A stretch of 64,000 nt of DNA from Distichodus sexfasciatus (Eukaryota; Chordata; Actinopteri; Characiformes; Distichodontidae). The stretch covers positions 6,050,495 to 6,114,494 of the forward strand of contig JAVGVS010000001.1 in assembly GCA_032718565.1 (NCBI GenBank), written 5' to 3'. This document shows, piece after piece, positions 24,480 to 36,005 of the stretch (position 1 is the stretch's first letter; every line of letters begins with the position of its first letter). The notes beneath the pieces are model-generated. The model made no database searches. It worked only from the letters and a program-made list of their open reading frames with translations, and was not told the origin of the DNA. The translations under genes were made by a program, and so were the position numbers.

Positions 24480-27400
24480 AGCACAACAGATTGTGCAGCT
24501 TGAACCATAAGTCGCTGAAGTTTTCAGGGTAAGTAGGAATGGTGGGCATCTCAACATAGGGCGAAAAGCATAGTGTTCTGACTATAATTGGTGTTATAGC
24601 AAAGGAAAACGTAACTTGACCTCTAGAGGTTACTAAAACGTTACATAAATTAATGTGATGTCGTAACAGAGCTTTTATAATTTACCTGACATAGAATACC
24701 ACCCAATTCTTATATGAACACTGTTAGAGGTTAGTTTCTTTATAAACATAACTTAGAAGATAACAAAAACATAACAAAAAAGAGGCTTCACTACCAAGTC
24801 ACAAATTTCTATTTGCATCTTTAATTCTTTTTTTCTATGTCAGTTCACTTTATTGTTCTACATTGGAACTCCTTATGTCTTGATTGCTGTACTTCAGTGG
24901 TTTTATCTTGTCATAAACATCAGCTTTAGCAGTGTTTGTAGGTGTGTGTTATGACATTGCTGATGATCAGAGCTAACCCTTTTGTGCTATTTTTTGCAAC
25001 TTTTGCTTGGACCCTACTCATTGTCACTTGCGTCTTTATTAAATTGTGTTATTTATATTGATATGTAAAAGTAATTAATTTTTTCACTTTTTTGTTGTTT
25101 TTGTCTTTCTTTTACTTACACAACAGACCTGTCAACAGGTAATGAAAACATTTGACACCATACCATGACATTGCTGGTGCTGACTATGCATAAATCACTG
25201 TCACTTTACCTGAATATTAAATATGAATGAAGACCTGATGCTTTTACTGACCTAATCTCTTAAAGCCAATACCCCTGGCTGTGGCCTTTCATCAGGTCTG
25301 TGAGGGATTTCCTCTTAAGTAATTTGATTATCTTAATCTTCTGCCATTTGTTCTCACTTGGCAAGGTCAGGATGAAGTCTGAACAGTTGTGAGAGAGAAA
25401 GATGAAGAGCGCTGTCACCTGCTGCATTTGCATTCATTGACTGTTGTGACCTGAGCAATTATGAGTGAGAGGTTCAGTAATTGAAATTGTTCCATACCGA
25501 ATGAATACTTACCAAGATGGAGACAGACTGGGGGAGAAGTAAAACTGTTTTTGCCTTAAAAGAGGAAAGAACTAATGAAGTGATGAAAAACAGACTATAG
25601 TAATGGCATTCAAATGTCAATAGACCAGTGTATACAGTGAATTTACAAAACCATCTTCAGCACACACCCATAACAGCCACTTCTTGAGCAACAAGGGCCT
25701 GTTACACTGTTCACAGGAGGATATTCATGGGAATGAAAACCACGATTAGTCTAAAATCCTTATATACTCACACATACCAGCACACACTACCTACTAACAA
25801 TTATGTTGCTCACAGACCGTCACCTTAATAATTCAGGGTTAATTGGGGTCCTGTGTTCAGACTGACCTCACCAGTGACAAGTAGTGAGAGAAAACAGGTT
25901 AAAGAATGGGGTTGATATTGTGCATAGCAGCACATAAATTATATTGTCTATTATTGAGCATCCATTATTGTACAATTTTTTATCAAGTAGCAAGTAAGCA
26001 TCAGTGCAAGTCTCATATCCCTAATAGAGTGAGAATGGGAGTGTATAAAATGTTTCTGCCTTATACAGGTTTATTGACTGATTCAGAAGAATAAAAGGTA
26101 TGTTAAAGAGAGAGCAAAAAGCTAATTGTACTCCATGCTGTGTTGCTAGCTTGTTTACTGCTCTGCCTTTTTTGAACAGTTAATGAACCTTATTGAAGAA
26201 ATAGTGCAAGTGAGATACAGGATTGAGTCTCCGCTTTTCCATTTGCCAGGTTCTGTCTCCAGGAGAATGTATTAAACTGAATTGTCACTGGCAGGGCAGG
26301 GAGGAGGATGCTCTGCTTTCTCATTCATGTGTGATGTGCAGCTTGTTGGGCAATGGCAGGCTCACATGGAACAGCAGTACAAAACACTTTGCATTCTGGT
26401 CTTAGCATGAGGACTCAACATTGCAGCATGCTGGGTAACTTGAAAAGACCTAGCGTTCAGCCATGGTGGTGCACACACAAATCAGAATGCTGTCCTGCAC
26501 TCTTTCAGACTGGTGAAGCAAACGTGCTATGAGAACGAGCTGATTCCATCTCATAGTTATTAATAAAGAAAAAATTAAAGGCAATTAATAATGACATGTA
26601 AATCTTCTACATCTTATAAATAGGCCTAAAATGTAAATTGAATTTTGTAAAATTCATAGAACCAAATACACCAACATCATATTCTTTTTTTTGTTTGTTT
26701 TCTCAATAAATGTGCAGTTTTGGAGTTTGACTTTTCTAGTGTGATTGTAGTTTTGTCTGAGAGACAACACAAGTCTTCTTGTGTTACTTTACTAAGACCT
26801 ATGGACAGATGCCAAATGAATAATTAGTTGTGGAACCTCATTTCATGGGTTTGAGTAATGCTTCAGTAATCACATTATTGCACATTCAGCATGTGTGTGT
26901 GAAGAGTTTTATCTCCACCCAGAGGTATTTTGTACCTGTGAGATGCAATGAACCTATGAGCAATATAAAACAGTTTTAAATAGTGTACAACAATATGTCA
27001 TTGTTTGCTTAAGTGTAATTTGTGGTTGTCACTGCTTGGGCAGATTTTGTTAGTTATTTATTGTATTTAGGGCCTTGTATAACAATACTCTATCACAGAG
27101 GTCCTTCTCATCCCGGATAGCCGATATCCAGAAGGTGTTCCAACTGACCCAATCCCTCTTTGGTCAGTATCTAGCTGAGTGCAGGTGTGGATCATCAAAG
27201 TCCAGATGGAAATCCTGCTGGATAACTGCTTTCAGGACTGGTGCTTTTGATTCTCACTCTATAGTAATTTAAGGAGGCCTAGCTCGTATGTGTGAGAAAA
27301 GTCCTGCTCATTTTGATGGTAGAAAAGAAGATTATTAATGTATAACAGACGTACAACTTGAAGTTGCCTTTAATGCCAGTCCAAAATGTAACAATAGATG

Positions 27401-27849
27401 TCCAATTTATGGTTAGGTCTTTCTAATGCCAGCTATAAAAAAAAGTGGATTCCTGAAATGATGTGATGTTCATATGGGCAGTTGCCTCGACATTAGCTTC
27501 AGTTTCCTGCCTCAGTGAACATTTTAATCACAGATATAAGGAACAGATTGCTGTGTCACCATTCTTCACTATCTGCTAGTGGTTGAAATGGCAAAGTTAA
27601 TATTTGTGTAATATGCATGACAGGACTCATTCAAGCAGTGGAATGGAACACTTTATACAAGTGTATAAATTATGGACTGGCATGGCCTGATAACTAGGAT
27701 ATTATGTAACAGTTGTAAACATGGGAAAATATTCTACTGCATTTAGCAGGAAAAGCACATGTACATGTTGTTTTAACTTAATTTTTTGAAACATCTTTTT
27801 CTGTACAGTGTTTTATTTTTTGGCTAAGAAACCAGTAGGAAATGCTGTT
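24479..27849. other. Intron 2 segment, no gene recognised
   Basis: AT-rich intron DNA. Small ORFs at 25906-26094, 26223-26405 and 27075-27272 show no domain. No repeat boundaries were recognised. Confidence 0.4.
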
Positions 27850-28351
27850 AGTGCCACTGAGTAGCTACCTAAAATGAGCATCGCTTATCTCCAGTACCAT
27901 CTTCACTACTTTTTTCAGTAGCTTTAGTAGCAGTGCTGTTTTATAAAAGTGCTTTTCCAGTAACAGAACCTGTGTTAATTAGATTAATCTATGAGAGAAT
28001 GTACACCTTTGAGTGTAATTTATTTAATCCAAAAATCTAAACACTCTCTACCTCTAGAACCTCAGTGAAACCTATTGTGAAATGACATCTCATTGTTAAA
28101 AAAGTTTAGATTTTCATATCACTTTTAGCATCATTCTTCATTTTTTCTCTGTAGCTTGTAGTGTAGCTAACTACCATATTAAAAGAGTAGCTTGGGTGTA
28201 GCTTATCTACTTTTAATTGTAAGAAAGTCAAAGCTAGTCAAAGTTAAAGTTAACATTGTCATCTCTACTATATTAAAGTATATAGAGACGAGACGCTGTG
28301 GCTTGTAGCTTGAAAAGCTACTTTTTAAAACAAGCTTCTCCGGAACTGAGT
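27850..28351. mobile_element. TAGCTAC-rich MITE relics with a nested second repeat
   Basis: Words such as GTAGCTAACTAC, GAGTAGCTTG, AAAAGCTACTTTTTAAAA and GAGTAGCTACCTAAA link this stretch to the hAT-like MITE at 40752-41045 and the fragment at 61158-61260. A different repeat, shared with 35605-35765, is inserted at about 28221-28302 and splits the relic. Boundaries are eroded and approximate. It ends about 110 bases before the kcnj3 exon 3 acceptor. Confidence 0.5.
28221..28302 (+). repeat. Nested fragment of the GTCAAAGT...GAGACGAGA repeat family
   Basis: The order AGTCAAAG, ATTGTCATCTCT, CTATAT, AGAGACGAGA and GTGGCT is shared with 35605-35765. The copy here is shorter and more diverged. 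Confidence 0.6.
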
Positions 28352-28458
28352 TGGGGTTGTCAGTGGTGCTAATCAGAACTTTTAGACAGCCCAAGAAACA
28401 ACATACTACTTCTTCTCATGTTTAACTACTCGATCTTCGTCCTTCTCTTTCCTGACAG

Positions 28459-29054
28459 GCATGACTTGCCAGGCGCGGACGTCCTACACAGAGGACGAGG
28501 TGCTGTGGGGACACCGTTTCTTTCCGGTCATCTCTCTGGAGGAAGGCTTTTTCAAGGTGGACTACTCTCAGTTCCATGCTACCTTCGAGGTGCCCACGCC
28601 TCCCTACAGCGTGAAGGAGCAGGAGGAGGCCCTGCTCATGTCCTCGCCGCTCTTGGCTCCGTCGTTGTGTAACAGTGGGGAGAAGAACAACTCGCTGGAC
28701 TGCCTGGAGCTGCTGGAGGACCCTGAGAGCACCGCGACCAAGCTCCCGGCCAAGCTGCAGAAGATGACCGGGCGGGACGGCCTCCCCCGAAAGCTGCTGA
28801 GGATGAGCTCCACCACCTCAGAGATGACCTACAGCCTGGGAGACCTACCCATGAAGCTGCAGCGAATCAGCTCGGTGCCCGGTGTCTCTGAGGAGAAGCA
28901 GGTCGCTAAGGGGGCTAGGATCCTCCCTGAACCCATTAGCCAATCTGTGGCAGACTTACCCCCCAAACTGCAACGGCTGGCTGGAGGAAGCGGACGTATG
29001 GACGGACACTTGCCCCCCAAACTACGTAAAATGAACTCTGATCGTTTCACGTAG
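28459..29054 (+). CDS. kcnj3: kcnj3 exon 3: GIRK1 cytoplasmic domain and unique C-tail
   Basis: Last coding exon, residues 299 (split Gly) to 496, ending in TAG at 29052-29054. It begins GMTCQARTSYTEDEVLWGHR and completes the conserved Kir cytoplasmic fold through VDYSQFHATFEVPTPPYS (332-349). The rest (about 350-496) is the long C-tail specific to GIRK1, ending KMNSDRFT exactly as in mammals. The tail carries five copies of an LPxKLxx(M/I/L) motif at about 394, 407, 428, 465 and 483, separated by Ser/Thr-rich linkers. The spliced protein is 496 residues (mammalian GIRK1 is about 501), with no frameshift or missing key residue. The residue 360-390 linker is the most diverged part. Whether this is the a or b teleost paralogue cannot be told from this window. 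Confidence 0.98.
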
Positions 29055-31640
29055 GGGAGATCTGACCTCACCTGACCCTCCTTCTCCTTGTTCTCCTCCT
29101 CTTCAACAGCCGCACACTCTTCTTGATGACGGCAACAAAATCTTGCGAAAAGCTAGTGTAGACATATTTGCCTACCTATCAATTAGGACCACTTATTATG
29201 ACACAGTTGTCCGTGAGTGTGAGTTCACATGCTGCTAGCAAATTCTTTCAGGTTGTTGTGATAAGCACAATCTGGCATGATTGAAACTCTCAAGTGCATG
29301 TTAATGCATTTTTTTTCTTTGTCTGTCAGGCATGGCGATTTTTGCAAAGCGTAATTGAACAATGATCGCATTTTGCCAAGAAAAGGTAAACAAGCAGGAC
29401 ATCTGAAGCCATAGGGTTATGCAGTGGACAGTTCCCAAAAACATGCCTGGCGTGTATTCATTTCTTTTGGATTTTGTTGTTTATTGTGAAAATGTTTTAC
29501 TAGCATTATGTTAAAAATGCATGTTTGACTTGCTAGAGAGAGGTAATAGACAAACATGTTAGCCTTAAATATATTATCCTCTTTCTGTTTTCTTGGTTTA
29601 TTTTTTAAGACTTTACATGACAGAATCATTTGCATTCTTCTGGGAAAAGATTTCAAGGGCAGTTCACTGAAAAGCTCTATGAACAGAAATTAATTGAATG
29701 CATCTTGATGAGTTTAGAGACCATCAGCAATGAATTTTTATGCCCAAAAACCAATCTACATAAAATGTACAACATTGTTCAAAACTAGTTTAGAGCCTGG
29801 AAGGTAAAAAATAAGGATACTGGTGAATGTTTGTCCTGAAATGCTTTAGGTGAGTGATCTCAGCTGACATTTATTTGCATTACCTTCAAAGAAATGAATT
29901 GCAGTGCCATGACATTAAGGTTTTTTCAAACTCTACCTAAACAGAGCAATAACCAGCACTGTACACTACATCTACAACTCTATATCTACTGTACTTACAG
30001 TATGTCTGTAGCAAGCAGATTTTTAATAGACTCAGTTTTGGCCTAAGTGACATATTTAAATATTGCATTCCAGTTCCACAGGAGTTATTCCTTCCGTAAT
30101 ATGCTGTAGCACAAGACCTTTATTCAGCTTCGTTTCAGTCTTTATTAGTGTTTTTGAGTTCTCTGTCGTGTTTTATGCATACTGTTGCCACGACTCTAAT
30201 TACATTACCTAATCATAAAATAGTTCCTCAGGGTATTTAGAAACAAAAAATGAAGGCAAAATTCTGTATTAAATAGCCATCTTGGAAATAAGTGATTCAT
30301 TGGCTGAATTTTACAGCAAATTGAACTCTTCTCCTCTCTGTGATTAAACTGTGAGGTAGATCGGTGCATCAGAGTGCTTGATTGCTTGATCCTCTGAAGT
30401 CTTGAAGTGGTGTCTAAATCCCGTTAATGCCCCCTGACTGAGCAGCTCTCTCTCCCCTGAGCCTGTGTCTTTATCACCATGGAGATCTCTGCACCTACTG
30501 CCATTTACTGTCCCACAGCCCCATGGTGAGGAGATGATAGAGGAGATGGAGGCTGTACTAAAGTACCAAAGCTTTCTGCCTCCATCTCCACGGATCACAG
30601 GTGCCATATGGCCATGTACTAAGATCAGCAGAAGCTCAGCTTTTGTAGATTTTTATATCCCTCTATACCGCAGACTTGCGCTACACTCTTTATTTGCAGA
30701 AAAGATCAAGGTCTTCGCTCTGTCTCTTCCCCCCCCTTTCTTTATATTGGGCCTGTGGTCATTGACAGTAAGCCAAAGCACAAGGATTTTAATGTTTTAT
30801 TTTTGTTGAGCAGTAATTGCATAAACGATACAGATTCATACCCCATCATTCCTGTTCCATGGTGTGGATTTCTTTCGTAGAAAAGACCAAGATTGTTCCT
30901 TGTGATATTTGAAATTTTCTCTCCCTCTCTCTCTTACACTCATAGAAGCACAAGGATTATAATTGCCCTTTTCTGCAGAAACGGATTATAAACGATAACT
31001 TCAGTATTAAGACAGACACACAGTCAACTATTAATTTATTGATAATTAATTAATTAATTAACACTAGATTAATCAGGCTGAGCAGTTTCAGTTATTAATA
31101 GAGCTAGCCAGTGACACATTGACGCGTCCATTTCAGATGAACATCTCAAAAACTGCCTGATTCTCAAGACAATACATATACCGAGTGGTCATTATTTTAT
31201 CAACTGTATAGTTCTCATACACAGTACAATTATCTTTTGCTTGTATTTATATAGACACAATATGACAACTTTTCCCAGCATATGATGTTGCTAAGTGAGG
31301 TTTCATATAGAACTGTGAGCCCCAGCATTACTGAGGAGCATATTTTCCCCTATTATTGAAGATGAATCATAATCTTGTTAGCATTTTCAAAAACAGAAGT
31401 ATTATATCCTGCAATATGTATCAGATGTAGTGTACAATAGGCACAACTATAGGACATAACTATGGCCATATCCAATCTTAACTGTGGTATACTATTAAAC
31501 ATAGATTAAACTAAGGTTACTCATTCAAGAGATGCAAAACAAGGGATTGTTATATATTTAGAGATGATATTCTGCTCTGGGTATTAAGCTGACAGAAACG
31601 CTGGACTGTAACAATACCGCTAATAAAATGGTTTATTCCC
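29055..31640 (+). other. kcnj3: kcnj3 3' UTR, end undetermined, then intergenic DNA
   Basis: Non-coding sequence following the stop codon. Possible polyadenylation signals are ATTAAA at 30268-30273 and 30343-30348, and AATAAA at 31622-31627. None has a clearly stronger context, so the 3' end is not assigned. Other ORFs here (for example 30465-30809) lack recognisable domains. Confidence 0.5.
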
Positions 31641-32870
31641 TGTATGTGTGACAATTAGTTTCTTTCTTGCTTGTCAGTGTTAGCATTTTCGATTCAGTCT
31701 CTGGAATAGCGGTGACATTAACATGAACGTGCCCAACTATTATAATGAACATACTCTTTGGTATTATTTGAACTGTTGTTCGGTTGGACATCATTGCTCC
31801 ATCCAGCTGTTAAGAAGTGTAATATAAAGAGTGAGTCCAGCCATTTGCTGCACTGAATGACCACATTATTCTGCTATGAATTAACTATCATTAACCCTCT
31901 GCCCGACAGGCTCAGCTTCGACCCATAATGTGTTTAAACCTGCCACTTAAATGACTCCTGAGATGCTATCCGTCAGGGTGACCTCATAGGTATTAAACAG
32001 ACTAATAACTCTTTAACAGGCTCCCTGTTCTTGGTTTAAATGCATTATTGTATGAAACATTGTCTCTGACAGCAGTTTGCATTCATGATAGCTTTGATTT
32101 TCCATAATCCAAATGATGGCTCAGACGTGGATGCTATAATTAGAATGTTGATTCTGTGATGGCTCTGTGTTTGCTCTCCTGTTGACTGGTGGCTGCACAG
32201 ACCTCGCGTAGGTCCCGATTCCGTGCTGCGGCAGTGGTCATGCCCCAAATAACCACCTTCACTTGCTCAGGTTATTTCTGAAAGCCCTTGGCCTTACGGT
32301 CAGCAATCTTAGTGACCTAAATGATGTCTCCTGAATGTAGTAGACGTGTGGAAACTTTTGAAAGCAGGAGTGAATGATTGTTCATCTTGTAATACTGACA
32401 GTGAAACTGTTTGTCTTAGGTTTAATATCTTGTTATGTTGGGGCATCTACGGCACTACAGAAAACGTTCATGACATTGGTTCAGCAAAGGAAAAACATAA
32501 ACTGCAGCGGTACTGTGTCCCCCTTTGATTGGCACCATGCTGTGTTATCAAAACCCATTTTCATGACCATAGCCCACAGTTGTGCTCTTTTTTGACAGTT
32601 TTATCTGACATTGAATCTGAATGCATATGTTCATGGAAGTGTGTGTTTGTGTGTGTGTGTGTGTCTGTATGCACTGGATCTGTAGTGGATGCTGGCTGCC
32701 TGCTCCTGATGAAGAGGATGCAGATGTCATGCTGCCCGCTCTGTTGGCATCATCTTCAGCAGTGCTGTGGCATGTGGGCTCTGCATTGAGCCTTGCTCCT
32801 TATCATTTCTGACAACATGCCTGTGATACAGGACAAGAAAATTTATTCAAATGTACATTCTATTTCTGTT

Positions 32871-32871
<1 letters not shown>

Positions 32872-32905
<34 letters not shown>
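32872..32905. repeat. (AAT)n microsatellite
   Basis: About eleven AAT units in a row. Confidence 0.96.
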
Positions 32906-32907
<2 letters not shown>

Positions 32908-35241
32908 TGAAACCTTACTGAGACTTTCTCTCCTGCTAGTTGCATCACTTGTCTTCTTCCTTTCCACTGCTTCCATCCATCCATCCCTCTCTACCCTCCT
33001 GCCTCCCTCCATTCCTCCATCCCTTCCTCCCAGGCTGAGAAAGCACCTAATCATCAGTGCTGTGACGTTGATGGTATTAGTGGAGGTTTGGTCTCACAGC
33101 CAGACACATGGGGGAATATCTCATCCACAGCAGCTGCCTCTTCCACTGAGAGGAGTACAGATGGGGGAGCACCTGCGGCCCATAATGCATGCATACAGCC
33201 ACGCACACACACTCACTAAATGCAATATTTCACAATTACCTGTGAATGGCTGTTTTGATCAGATAAAAATTACACTTGTCCAAGATTGAACTCATTAGTC
33301 ATTGGTAAAAGATGCGTCCTTGGAAACAGCAACATAAATGTTCACCAGAGGAAATATTGGGGGATTTTGGTGTTGTATTTGTACTGTAAACAGATTTCCA
33401 CAATAAAATGATGTTTATTTTCAAGGTTTTTTCTTTGGGTGTCTATCATTTTGAGAGAGAGACAGGGAAATGATTTGAGCAAGCAAGTGAGCAAGGAGAG
33501 ATAGAGAGAGAGAGAATTGGTACTTCATTTTGCTCCCTCTCCCAGCAATCTTATGATGTGAGGAAGACAAATGATATGCCAAGTGAGCTTCAGGACGGAC
33601 TATTGGAATTTGTCAGCAGGCAGACCAATGGCTCGCATCATATATTGTAGAATGTCCTGTGAAATGATTTAAAGGGAAGAAACAACACAAACGGCACAAA
33701 CAAACAGCAGTAAATCTTACCTTTAAATGTGACTATTTTAAATAGATGTCTCTCAAAACACCACCTCCCCTCTGAACAAGAGTCTGGCTAGGAGTAGATA
33801 ACACACAACCAATATAATCCTTCCATAGCAGGCAGGCAGAGAGAAAGACGTCATTAGAAACAAGGTCAAAGGCACATAGTCATATCCATGTCTAATGAAA
33901 AAGAAAAATAGTAAGCATTAATAGTAAACATTATTCTCTCCTTCTGTTCCACTCAAACCCTGCACTGTGTATTGTGCAACTCGTGTATACACATACGTTC
34001 ATCTTACAAAGGTCTGAACAGTGAAGTTTATTTAACCTGCGTATACATGCCTGACTTATAAGACACAGAGAGAGATGCTCAGCCCTGAAATGACTCATAC
34101 CTTGTGTCCCAGTCCACTTGCAAGCTGATTCACCTCCATATGACAGTTTGTGTCGATGTGAAATGTATTCCATCAGTTGCGGTTATATTTAATTTAGCAC
34201 ATCTCAAAACACTGCTGGACAATGGCTCTTTGTCTCTGCTCATAGCAGAATGTTATCCAGTTTTTGTGTTTAGACTATTTTGTATGAGATAATTATTCAC
34301 ATCAGGACAAATTATGGCTGTTAAAGCTAGCTAATATTCTTGCTGAAAGCAGACTCATTGACACATTTGTTTATATCATTTTCTCATTAAAAGCTTGAAA
34401 GTATTTCTCCTTTCAGTGGATGTGAATACTGGTGTAAGACGAAGAATTATTCAAATTTTCAATCTAGAAGAAGACCTCAGCATATTACTTTTCAGCATTC
34501 ATTTGTATAGAGGATCAAGTATTTTTTAATTTACTCAATTAAATGAGCATGGTCTAATCAGATTATATTCTCCTCTTATTGCCTCCAGTATTCAAAGTGA
34601 GGATGAGTTCAAACTAAGCACAGCCTTGAGGAATAGTTCTGCATTTCAGCCCAAAAACATGACATCACATTTGCTCCCCCATCTGTTAGTTGTGTTTAGA
34701 GGGCAGACTCAGCAGAGGGAGGCAGGGAGGAAGAGAAAGAGAAAGAGAGTGAGAGGCTTCAAATATTACTGTTTTGAGCAAAGCATCTGAGACCGTGAAA
34801 AACAAAGCCTTCTCTCTCACACACAGTCTACGCTTTCTAATAATACAGGCGTCCTTCACACCTCTTTTTACTTTTCCATTCCTCACAATCCTGCTCATTA
34901 GTGTTCAGTAGTACTGAACATGCGCAAGTTAATGTGCGCAGATTAAAACTAGCATCATGAATGAAGAAAAAGTTATACGTAACTGAGATCCTAATGTTAC
35001 ATTTCTGTTCACAGTCTTTTCATAGTATTAGCGGAAAAGTGTAATAAAGTTCAACTTTACCTAACTTTTGTGCTGGTGTTTATTATGAGACTTACAAGCT
35101 TTTCTAAGCGAAATTTGAGCTTAATGATCTGCTCTTAATAGTTCATGATGAGGTTTTTTCCATAGTAGTTACCTAGCAACCACAAGCTGTAACTCAAGAC
35201 TCAAGAGTTTTTAGACCCCAATTTGGAATTGATTAAAACAC

Positions 35242-35244
<3 letters not shown>

Positions 35245-35284
<40 letters not shown>
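35245..35284. repeat. (CT)n microsatellite
   Basis: About 20 uninterrupted CT units followed by a pyrimidine-rich tail to about 35330. The Leu/Ser-repeat ORF across it is an artefact. Confidence 0.97.
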
Positions 35285-35290
<6 letters not shown>

Positions 35291-35604
35291 ACCCCCTCTC
35301 TCTCTCTCCCCCAACACCCCCTCTCTGTCCCTTGTACACTTTCTAAACAAGATTACAGTATTTGCATGTTTATCTGTTGTAAATGATTGTAATGTTCAGT
35401 GGCAGTGGTGTGTTATTCCCTCCCAGAGTCTCATAAGTATATTTTTGCCTCTTGAAGCTAGTGAGACATGCATGACCACTCCTTCAAGCACCCTGGAGCC
35501 CTCCACATTGTGTTTTGCATATGCACTCTCATGTAGCTGACTGATGAACAGCAGATGAAGATCATCTAAATAATGTGGCCTTCTCATACAACAATGAAGG
35601 AAAT

Positions 35605-35765
35605 GAGTCAAAGTCAAAGTAAACTTTATTGTCATCTCTTCTATATATTGTACAGATATACAGAGAGACGAGAAGACGTGGCTCCAGTTTACACAGTGCA
35701 ACAAGAAATAGAGAACAAAGAACATATAGGGCACATGGAATAAACAGTATATAAATAAATGGGAC
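35605..35765 (+). repeat. Interspersed repeat with GTCAAAGT...GAGACGAGA signature
   Basis: The segment runs from GAGTCAAAGTCAAAG through TTTATTGTCATCTCT, AGAGAGACGAGA and GTGGCTCCAGTTTACAC to an A-rich TATAAATAAAT end. It shares ordered words with 28221-28302, so it is a dispersed family. It resembles short non-coding repeats common in fish genomes; the class is unresolved. The 123-codon minus-strand ORF over it is not treated as a gene. Confidence 0.65.
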
Positions 35766-35974
35766 ACAAAATATACATTTTAAGCTAAAAGTGAAAATTG
35801 ACTGGAAAATGAGCTAAAAGTGGTTCTTAAGTTATGTATATACATATATACAATAAATATTTGTATATCTCAGAATGTGCCATGTGAAATAAGACAAATT
35901 AAATCATACATCATGTTTCAACCCATTTGCTGATGTCCTGTTCAAAATTTTCGTGTCTGAAATACTAGAATACT

Positions 35975-36005
35975 AGAATGATACATCTATGTGATGTATC
36001 ATTCT
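35975..36005. repeat. Perfect 13-bp hairpin
   Basis: AGAATGATACATC (35975-35987) and its exact reverse complement GATGTATCATTCT (35993-36005) flank a five-base loop TATGT. It is preceded by a short direct repeat AATACTAGAATACTAGAAT. It could be the end of an eroded palindromic element, but no flanking duplication is clear. Confidence 0.9.

Larger units (their letters stand above)
8400..28458 (+). other. kcnj3: kcnj3 intron 2 (20 kb)
   Basis: A 20,059-bp phase-1 intron with donor GTAAGT and acceptor TTCTCTTTCCTGACAG. It is much shorter than the corresponding mammalian intron but is still the dominant part of the gene. It contains the palindromic element at 13086, the SINE at 18561, the DNA-transposon-like repeat at 19029, the TTAGGG-like minisatellite at 20475 with its embedded MITE, an (ATT)n tract at 24432, and TAGCTAC-rich MITE relics at 27850-28351. 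No other coding exon was recognised in it. Confidence 0.95.
31641..35604. other. Intergenic DNA, no gene recognised
   Basis: AT-rich DNA downstream of kcnj3 with simple repeats: GT at 32640-32665, (AAT)n at 32872-32905, CCAT/CCTT-rich at 32970-33030, and CT at 35245-35284. Small ORFs show no domains. No splice-linked coding pattern was seen. Confidence 0.4.

Noticed and set aside
24269..24532. Membrane-protein-like ORF with poly-Leu
   Set aside because: The poly-Leu comes from the (ATT)n microsatellite.
35396..35767. 123-codon minus-strand ORF
   Set aside because: It overlaps the dispersed repeat at 35605-35765 and has no recognisable domain.
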